From contig DASQXE010000082.1 of assembly GCA_035639875.1 (NCBI GenBank), forward strand, positions 1 to 26,051: DNA of 26,051 nt, read 5' to 3'. The position numbers and the translations under genes were made by a program. The DNA comes from JAIBJP01 sp035639875 (GTDB lineage: Bacteria; Actinomycetota; Thermoleophilia; Gaiellales; Gaiellaceae). Numbering within the stretch: the first letter of the stretch is position 1; every line of letters starts with the position of its first letter. Positions 20,520-26,051 of the stretch are shown piece by piece. The notes beneath the pieces are model-generated. The model saw nothing but the letters and a program-made list of their open reading frames with translations. It made no database searches and was not told where the DNA came from.

Positions 20520-22619
20520 TTGAGCTCGGTCGCGGAACAGCCGCTACACCGCGCGCTCGGCCTCACCGACGGGGAATACGACCGCATCAGGGGTCTGCTC
20601 GGCCGCCCGCCGAATGATTTCGAGCTCGCCGTTTTCTCCCTCCTCTGGTCGGAGCACTGCGGCTACAAGCACTCGGCTCTCCTCCTGAAACGGTTGCCGA
20701 GCGAGGGCGTGGACGTACTTCAGGGCCCGGGCGAGAACGCGGGCGTCGTCGACCTCGGCGAGGGCGAGGCGGCGGCCTTCAAGGTCGAGAGCCACAACCA
20801 TCCGTCGGCCGTCGAGCCGTTCCAGGGCGCCGCGACCGGTGTAGGGGGCATCCTGCGCGACGTCGTCGCCATGGGAGCGCGCCCCGTCGCGCTGCTCGAC
20901 GGCCTCCGCTTCGGCAAGCCGGATTTCTCCTTCGGGCGAGCGGTCGCCGGTATCGGCCATTACGGCAACTGCGTGGGTGTGCCCACCGTCGGCGGGGACA
21001 CGTTCTTCGCGGGCGCCTACGCGGAGAACCCGCTCGTCAACGCCATGTGCGTCGGGCTCGTCCCGGCCGAACGGGTCGTGAGGGCGCGCGCCACGCGGCC
21101 GGGCGACCTCGTCGTCCTCTTCGGCGCGACGACTGGGCGAGATGGGATCGGCGGCGCGAGCGTGCTCGCCAGCAAAGAGCTCTCGGACGAGGACGAGGAC
21201 AAGCGGCCGACTGTCCAGATCGGCGATCCGTTCACGGGCAAGAAGCTGATCGAAGCGAGCCTTGCGCTCGTCGAGGCCGGCCTCGTCCAGGGCCTGCAGG
21301 ACCTCGGCGCCGCCGGGCTTGCCTCCTCCTTGGCCGAGATGGCGAGCCGCGGAGGAGTCGGCATCGATGTCCACCTCGACCGCGTCCCGCTTCGGGAGCC
21401 CGACCTCGAGCCTGTCGAGATCGTCATCTCCGAGAGCCAGGAACGCATGATCTCGGTCGTGAAGGCCGAGCGACTTCACGACGTGGTTTCTGTGTGCGAA
21501 CGATGGGAGCTCGCCGTCGCCGATATCGGCGAGGTGACCGATTCCGGATCTCTCCGGGCCTTCTACGACGAGGACATCATGGGCGAGATCCCGGTCGCGC
21601 TCCTGACCGACGAAACTCCGCGCTACCGGATCGAGACGCGGGCGCGGGCGCTCGCGGAGCCGATCCGCCATCGGCCGATCAAGGCCGACCCGGACGAGCT
21701 CCTCGACCTGCTTGGATCGCCCAACGTGCGCAGCCGCGCGCCGGTCTTCCGCCAGTACGACCACCTCGTCGGCTCACGGACGGTCCGCCGTCCCGGCCTC
21801 GATGCCGCCGTGCTGCGGCTGCGTCCGTCCCACCGCGGTCTGGCCGTCTCGCTTGACGGGGCCGGGCGCCTCGCGGCACTCGACCCGCGGACCGGAGGCA
21901 CCGTCGCCGTCCTCGAGGCGGCGAGGAACGTAGCGTGCGCCGGCGGGCGGCCGCTCGCGGTCACCGACTGTCTCAATCTCGGCAATCCGGAGAAGCCGGA
22001 GGTCGCCTGGGAGCTGGCCGAGACGATCGAGGGCATGGCACTCGCCTGCGAGGCCCTCGAGGTTCCGGTTGTCTCCGGGAACGTCTCCCTCTACAACGAC
22101 ACGGACGGACGCTCGATCTGGCCAACTCCTGTCGTCGGCTGCATCGGCCTCGTCAGCGACGTCAGGCTCGTCCCAGGTTCGTGGCGGGAGGGCGACGCGG
22201 TCTTCCTGGTCGGCGCTCCCGAGCTCTCGCTCGACGGCTCCGAGTACCAGGCACTCTTCCTCGGCGGTCCGGCCGGCCGGCCCCCGCAGCCCGAGCTCGC
22301 GGCCGAGGCGGCGCTCGTTCGCTTTCTCTGGCGCGCCTCGCCGGTCCTCACCGCCGCCCATGACGCAGCCGAGGGCGGCCTCGCGGTTGCGCTGGCCGAG
22401 CTGGCGATCGTCTCCGGGATCGGCGCGCGCATCGAGCTCGAGGACAACGCCGTCACCTGGTTCGGCGAAGGCGGGGGCGTGGCCGTCGTCGCGTGCAGTC
22501 CGGATGACGAGTCCGCTCTCGAGGGAATGCCGTACCGGCGCCTCGGAACGGTCGGCGGGTCGAAGGTTCTCGGCGTCGAGATCGACGAGCTGGCCGACGC
22601 GTACGGAGCGGAGCTCTGA
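20520..22619 (+). CDS. purL: FGAM synthase large subunit PurL (small-type)
   Basis: 699 residues, the size of the PurL that needs separate PurS and PurQ. It converts FGAR to FGAM using ATP and ammonia. The TTG start gives SSVAEQPLHRALGLTDGEYD at the N-terminus. Family marks are LLWSEHCGYKHS (catalytic His), GPGENAGVVDLGEGEAAAFK, VESHNHPSAVEPFQGAATG, QDLGAAGLASSLAEMASRGG, SESQERM, NVACAGGRPLAVTDCLNLGN and HDAAEGGLAVALAEL. Its TGA shares one base with the purF ATG. Its partners purS and purQ lie about 13 kb upstream on the same strand, although these genes are often adjacent. Confidence 0.96.
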   Translation: MSSVAEQPLHRALGLTDGEYDRIRGLLGRPPNDFELAVFSLLWSEHCGYKHSALLLKRLPSEGVDVLQGPGENAGVVDLGEGEAAAFKVESHNHPSAVEPFQGAATGVGGILRDVVAMGARPVALLDGLRFGKPDFSFGRAVAGIGHYGNCVGVPTVGGDTFFAGAYAENPLVNAMCVGLVPAERVVRARATRPGDLVVLFGATTGRDGIGGASVLASKELSDEDEDKRPTVQIGDPFTGKKLIEASLALVEAGLVQGLQDLGAAGLASSLAEMASRGGVGIDVHLDRVPLREPDLEPVEIVISESQERMISVVKAERLHDVVSVCERWELAVADIGEVTDSGSLRAFYDEDIMGEIPVALLTDETPRYRIETRARALAEPIRHRPIKADPDELLDLLGSPNVRSRAPVFRQYDHLVGSRTVRRPGLDAAVLRLRPSHRGLAVSLDGAGRLAALDPRTGGTVAVLEAARNVACAGGRPLAVTDCLNLGNPEKPEVAWELAETIEGMALACEALEVPVVSGNVSLYNDTDGRSIWPTPVVGCIGLVSDVRLVPGSWREGDAVFLVGAPELSLDGSEYQALFLGGPAGRPPQPELAAEAALVRFLWRASPVLTAAHDAAEGGLAVALAELAIVSGIGARIELEDNAVTWFGEGGGVAVVACSPDDESALEGMPYRRLGTVGGSKVLGVEIDELADAYGAEL

Positions 22620-24004
22620 TGTGCGGCGTGTTTGGAATCCACGGGCCGGGACGGGACGTCGCCCGCCTCTCCTACTTCGGCCTCTTCGCCCTGCAGCATC
22701 GCGGCCAGGAGTCGGCTGGAATCGCGGTCGCAGACCGCGGGCGCCTGACCGTGCTCCGCGACATGGGCCTCGTCACGCAGGTCTTCTCCGAGCAGAAGCT
22801 CCGCGGTCTGCGCGGGCAGGTCGCGATCGCCCACACGCGCTACTCGACGACGGGCTCCACGCACTGGACGAACGCGCAGCCGATCGTCCAGCACGGACGG
22901 ACGCGCATGGTCGCACTCGGCCACAACGGCAACCTCACGAACACGAGCGAGCTCCGCGCCGAGCTCGTGGCGGAGGGCGTGCGGCTGAACTCTACGTCCG
23001 ACACGGAGGTCATCGCCGCGCTGATCGCCCGCGACGAGCGGCCGCTCGCGGAGGCGGTTGCAGCCGCGATGGAGCGGATCGAGGGTGCCTTCTCCGCGGT
23101 GCTTCTCTCCGAGGACAAGCTCGTCGGCTTTCGCGACCCGGACGGCATTCGCCCGCTCGCCCTCGGGAGGCTCGAGGACGATTGGCTGCTCGCCTCCGAG
23201 ACCTGCGCCTTCGATCTCCTCGGCGCGGAGGTGGAGCGCGAGCTCGCGCCGGGGGAGCTCGTCGTCATCGACGACGACGGTTGCCACGCGGTTCAGGCCG
23301 TCGAGCCGAAGGGCGGCGGCGCGCTCTGCATCTTCGAGTTCATCTACTTCGCCCGCCCCGACTCGAAGCTGCGCGGCGTCGAGCTGCACGGCGCCCGCGT
23401 GCGCATGGGCGAACGGCTGGCCGAGGAAGCGCCGGTGGAGGCCGATCTCGTCATGGCCGTGCCTGATTCGGGCACGCCGGCGGCGATCGGCTTCGCGCGC
23501 GCGAGCGGGATCCCGTTCGCGGAGGGCCTGATCAAGAACCGCTACGTCGGCCGCACGTTCATCCAGCCTGACCAGGCGCTGCGCGAGCACGGTATCCGGT
23601 CGAAGTTCAATCCACTCGCCGAGGTGGCGGGGAAGCGGGTCGTGGTCGTCGACGACTCCATCGTGCGCGGCTCGACGACACGCCAGATCGTCGCCATGCT
23701 CTTCGAGGCCGGGGCTCTGGAGGTGCACGTCCGCATCTCGTCGCCCCCCATCGTGTCCCCCTGTTTCTACGGCATCGACATGGCGGACGAACACGAGCTC
23801 GTCGCCGCGTCACGCTCGGTCGAGGAGGTGCGGGAGCTCATCGGCGCAACGTCGCTCGCATATCTCTCCCTCGAGGGACTCCAGGATTCGACGCGCCGGC
23901 CCGAAGGGACCTTCTGCCGCGCCTGCTTGACGCGGAGCTACCCGACGCGGATCCCGGAGGACCTCAAGCTGGCCAAGCTGCGCTTCGAGCCGGTTCGCGC
24001 GTAA
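22619..24004 (+). CDS. purF: Amidophosphoribosyltransferase (PurF)
   Basis: PurF commits PRPP to purine synthesis by forming phosphoribosylamine from glutamine. It has 461 residues and begins MCGVFGIHGPG, so Cys2 becomes the N-terminal nucleophile with no propeptide to remove beyond Met. The glutaminase half shows LQHRGQESAGIAVAD, HTRYSTTG and LGHNGNLTN; the transferase half shows the PRPP loop VVVVDDSIVRGSTTRQ. Cys237 (ALCIFEFIYFARPDS), Cys382 (PCFYGIDM), Cys433 and Cys436 (FCRACLTRSYPT) match the four [4Fe-4S] ligands of the Bacillus subtilis enzyme, so an oxygen-sensitive cluster form is likely. Translation is coupled to purL. A strong hairpin follows the stop. Confidence 0.97.
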   Translation: MCGVFGIHGPGRDVARLSYFGLFALQHRGQESAGIAVADRGRLTVLRDMGLVTQVFSEQKLRGLRGQVAIAHTRYSTTGSTHWTNAQPIVQHGRTRMVALGHNGNLTNTSELRAELVAEGVRLNSTSDTEVIAALIARDERPLAEAVAAAMERIEGAFSAVLLSEDKLVGFRDPDGIRPLALGRLEDDWLLASETCAFDLLGAEVERELAPGELVVIDDDGCHAVQAVEPKGGGALCIFEFIYFARPDSKLRGVELHGARVRMGERLAEEAPVEADLVMAVPDSGTPAAIGFARASGIPFAEGLIKNRYVGRTFIQPDQALREHGIRSKFNPLAEVAGKRVVVVDDSIVRGSTTRQIVAMLFEAGALEVHVRISSPPIVSPCFYGIDMADEHELVAASRSVEEVRELIGATSLAYLSLEGLQDSTRRPEGTFCRACLTRSYPTRIPEDLKLAKLRFEPVRA

Positions 24005-24005
24005 A

Positions 24006-24031
24006 CGAAGAGCTCCTTCCGGAGCTCTTCG
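24006..24031. terminator. Bidirectional hairpin between purF and a convergent gene
   Basis: A perfect 11-bp stem (GAAGAGCTCC paired with GGAGCTCTTC plus one flanking C-G pair) around a TTCC loop begins two bases after the purF stop. The minus-strand gene ends 22 bases beyond it, so one hairpin can serve both. There is no long T-run. Confidence 0.6.
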
Positions 24032-24052
24032 CGAAGCCGGTGAGGTCGCGAG

Positions 24053-24415
24053 TTACTCGCCGCCCATGCAGGCGATCGCGTCGTCGACGCCGATTCCGTC
24101 GCATTCGCTGTCGCCGGGGCCCGAATTGTGCGCGCTGTCCGGCAGGTCGTGCGTGAAAACGTCGAAGGTGCCGATCGGCTCGCCGTTCAACGTCGCCGTG
24201 AGCGTGATGAAGCCTCCCGTCAGGTGGCCCTGCGGGTTCGTGCGCAGGTCGGCGCCGGGCGTGAACGTCTCGTTTGTCACCTCGATCGTGGCGGAACCGG
24301 CGGAACCGGCGCCCTGCGGCTTCTTCGCCACGAAGCAGTGGAACGCGAATGCCTGAGACGCCGTCAGGCCCATGATCGCCGCCGCGGCTGCGGTCACAGC
24401 AAGTACACGCCGCAC
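24053..24415 (-). CDS. Small secreted protein of unknown function
   Basis: 120 residues from a GTG start with a strong Shine-Dalgarno sequence AAGGAG six to seven bases upstream. The first 24 residues are a classic Sec signal peptide (basic MRR, hydrophobic core, AFA before the likely cut at Phe25). The mature part begins FHCFVAKKPQGAGSAG and is rich in Thr and Gly, with strands such as ATIEVTNETFTPG and GGFITLTATLNGEP. It has a Cys near the start and two near the acidic C-terminus (DSECDGIG and IACMGGE), which may pair outside the cell. No family recognised. It shares the hairpin at 24006-24031 with purF. Confidence 0.7.
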   Translation of the reverse strand: MRRVLAVTAAAAAIMGLTASQAFAFHCFVAKKPQGAGSAGSATIEVTNETFTPGADLRTNPQGHLTGGFITLTATLNGEPIGTFDVFTHDLPDSAHNSGPGDSECDGIGVDDAIACMGGE

Positions 24416-24495
24416 GTTTCTCCTTTCTCCCGGGGAACAGTCCCTCGCGGCCGGCGACTATGCCATGGATCTGCCGCGCCCTCAAGTTGCAACCG

Positions 24496-25089
24496 TCAGT
24501 ACCAGATCGACGGCCCGGGGCCAAGACGCTGGGCCTCGCCGCGCGCATGCCGCGTGGCGCTCCAGGCGGCGACGGCGGCGTCGAGTACATCCGGGAGCGG
24601 GAGACCGGCGGGCAGCGCGTCCGGGAGCTCGATACCTGCTGCGGACAAGAGCGCGCGTCGCTCCATGAATCCGTTCCAGGTCGACTTCGGCTCCTCGAGG
24701 TAGGCGCCCTTCAGCGCCCGAAAAGACACTTCCGGGTGCACTTCGATCACGCGGCCGTCGACGCACTCCCCAACCTCGCGGATCTTGCGGAAGAGTGCGA
24801 AGGACTGCCGCGACAGGCTCGGATGGCGCCGGACGGCCTCCGAGTAGTCGTCGAGCGCGACGATGTCACCCGGTGGCGTGGGAAAGACCGACGGCCAGCG
24901 AGGGCCGACGAACGCGCGCGCCTCGTCGTCGGCCTCTCGCGGGCCGGCACCGATCGGAATGTCGACCGCGATCCGCTCGGCTCCCGGCAGTGCCGCGCAA
25001 ACCTCCGCGAAATCGCGGAACACAGAGGCGGACGCGAAGCGGCCGTCCTCCAGCGCGACCGCCACCCAGCCGCGCCGGTAGCCGTCCAC
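24496..25089 (-). CDS. DUF429-type predicted nuclease-like protein
   Basis: About 197 residues. It opens VDGYRRGWVAVALEDG and contains RIAVDIPIGAGP, PRWPSVFPTPPGD, SFALFRKIREV, VIEVHPEVSFRALKG and, near the end, LPLPDVLDAAVAAWSATRHA. This series of acidic motifs matches DUF429, a family proposed to have an RNase H-like fold with conserved Asp/Glu metal ligands; no reaction is established. The start is uncertain: GTG 25089 directly adjoins AGGAG, which is too close for normal use, and the frame stays open into the MFS gene. It begins 13 bases after the MFS stop, so the two are probably co-transcribed. Confidence 0.75.
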   Translation of the reverse strand: MDGYRRGWVAVALEDGRFASASVFRDFAEVCAALPGAERIAVDIPIGAGPREADDEARAFVGPRWPSVFPTPPGDIVALDDYSEAVRRHPSLSRQSFALFRKIREVGECVDGRVIEVHPEVSFRALKGAYLEEPKSTWNGFMERRALLSAAGIELPDALPAGLPLPDVLDAAVAAWSATRHARGEAQRLGPGPSIWY

Positions 25090-25102
25090 TCCTGCGACCC
25101 GC

Positions 25103-26051
25103 TCAGACAGGGGCGCGCTCCGGACGAGGGGCGACGGCCGTGACGGCGACGAGGAGCGACGCGGCGAGGGGTACGAGACCGATGGCGCCGTAGCCGAGCG
25201 CTTCGGCGACTCCGCCTCCGGCCGCGGGACCCGCCAGGTAGCCGATCGCCCAGACCTGGGACCAAACGACCATGGCCAGCACGATCCGCTCCGTCCCGAT
25301 CGTCTCCAGCAGGACACCGAGCGAGCCCGCCTCGCCGGCACCGACACCCATTCCCGCGAGGACGGCGACGGCGATCCACACGGGCACGGTCTCGGTCAGG
25401 CCGCCGAGGGCGATTGCTCCGGGCATGAGCAGCGTGGCCGCCCACAACGCGGGCCGCGGTGGGAGGTTCCCGGCGATCGTTGCACACGCGGCGCCGACGA
25501 GAGCGGCGACCACGTAGAGAGCGGCGATCCGCGCCTGGCTCAGGTGCTCCGCGAAATGCAGCGGAAGCGGCCCGTCCAACGTCCCAAGGGTCAGCGCGAC
25601 AAGCAGGATTCCCGCGGAGGCGACCCAGAACCCCTGGCTGCGCAGAGCACCCCGGTCCGAGCTGAAGCGCACGAGATCGCGCGGCGATCCGAGGAGGAGG
25701 AGCGCTGCCCCTGCGATCGCCACGAGGCCGAGGTGGATGGCGAACGGAGTGCGGATCCCGCCCGCACCGCCGATCGCGGGACCGGCTATGGCACCGATCC
25801 CGTAGATCGCGGTCAGGCCGCTGAGACGCCGATACTCCTCGCCCGGAAACCGCTCGATAACGGCGAAGGCAGTTCCGATCCAGAGGCCGCCCGCGCCGAT
25901 TCCCTGCAGGAGCCGTGCCGGGAAGTAAACGCCAAGCCCACTGCCGGCGATGAAGCCGAGGTCGCCGACGAGGACGAGTGCGAGCGACGCGGCGAGCACC
26001 ACCACCGCGTGGCGCCGCTGGATCCCACGGCCCGCGACCGGATAGCCGACC
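25103..26051 (-). CDS. MFS transporter (partial, 5' end off window)
   Basis: The frame stays open to the window edge, giving over 310 residues with the N-terminus missing. The visible start, VAGRGIQRRHAVVVLAAS, is the basic loop between helices 2 and 3 of MFS carriers, followed by about ten hydrophobic helices (YFPARLLQGIGAGGLWIGTA, GFWVASAGILLVALTLGTLD, VWIAVAVLAGMGVGAGEAGS). A central loop (SPRDLVRFSSDRGAL) separates the two six-helix halves. RLLQGIGAGG resembles motif C-like regions of drug/H+ antiporters, so an efflux role is possible; the substrate is unknown. Confidence 0.85.
   Translation of the reverse strand, partial: VGYPVAGRGIQRRHAVVVLAASLALVLVGDLGFIAGSGLGVYFPARLLQGIGAGGLWIGTAFAVIERFPGEEYRRLSGLTAIYGIGAIAGPAIGGAGGIRTPFAIHLGLVAIAGAALLLLGSPRDLVRFSSDRGALRSQGFWVASAGILLVALTLGTLDGPLPLHFAEHLSQARIAALYVVAALVGAACATIAGNLPPRPALWAATLLMPGAIALGGLTETVPVWIAVAVLAGMGVGAGEAGSLGVLLETIGTERIVLAMVVWSQVWAIGYLAGPAAGGGVAEALGYGAIGLVPLAASLLVAVTAVAPRPERAPV

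Noticed and set aside
19556..20587. Upstream extension of the GNAT frame to 519 codons
   Set aside because: The extension is a shadow of the DMT permease gene. The GNAT protein begins naturally at GTG 19555, overlapping the permease stop.
22091..23794. A 567-codon minus-strand frame and a 465-codon plus-strand frame (22069-23466) over purL/purF
   Set aside because: Both are shadows of purL and purF, whose proteins are unmistakable; the shadow translations are Arg/Ala-rich low-complexity sequence.
25066..25089. A minus-strand GACGGCTACCGG (DGYR) resembling the tail element
   Set aside because: It encodes the N-terminal VDGYRRGW of the DUF429 protein; the bases after DGYR do not match VELIER, so it is not a copy.

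Overview
This is a GC-rich, densely coded bacterial chromosome segment. The gene content suggests an actinomycete-type genome, perhaps class Thermoleophilia. The reasons are many GTG starts, TANNNT boxes 6-7 nt before start codons, a small PurL with separate PurS and PurQ, and an alpha/beta-hydrolase fused to a nucleotide cyclase. The taxon is an inference. No tRNA, rRNA, CRISPR array or transposase was seen.

Layout. (1) 1-2609, minus strand: a class II glutamine amidotransferase (GlxB/MgsA-like, cut by the window edge), a type III glutamine synthetase (GlnT/GmaS-like) and a small acidic protein. (2) 2675-7520, plus strand: a tight purine run purD-purE-purB-purC-purS-purQ with overlapping starts and stops. 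(3) 7525-9596: a frameshifted peptide-type ABC permease, a small conserved-looking protein, and a degenerate metallo-beta-lactamase-fold protein. (4) 9631-17524: a VOC/glyoxalase gene, an alpha/beta-hydrolase-cyclase fusion, a lipoprotein, and a signalling pair (a soluble five-PAS hybrid kinase with two receiver domains and an HPt domain, followed by a receiver-cyclase). (5) 17521-20466, minus strand: a small protein and a DMT permease-GNAT-FAD oxidoreductase run. (6) 20520-24004, plus strand: purL-purF. (7) 24053-26051, minus strand: a small secreted protein, a DUF429-like protein and an MFS transporter cut by the window edge.

The most striking signal is in region 4. The last 10-12 codons of the VOC gene, encoding DGYRVELIER(G), recur on the same strand at 11457, 12156, 12214 and 17492, and there is a weaker relic near 12067. 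The copies differ mostly at synonymous positions, and three of the four good extra copies keep a stop codon. They bracket the blocks that hold the cyclase fusion, the lipoprotein and the kinase/cyclase pair. This looks like repeated insertion at, or recombination between, VOC-gene 3' ends, giving a cassette-like layout. That mechanism is inference; no recombinase is visible in the window.

Functionally, the pur genes cover most of de novo IMP synthesis. They are split into two blocks by about 13 kb of unrelated accessory genes, and purK, purM, purN and purH are absent from the window. The kinase and receiver-cyclase together contain every domain needed for a cytosolic His-Asp-His-Asp phosphorelay ending in a cyclic-nucleotide enzyme.
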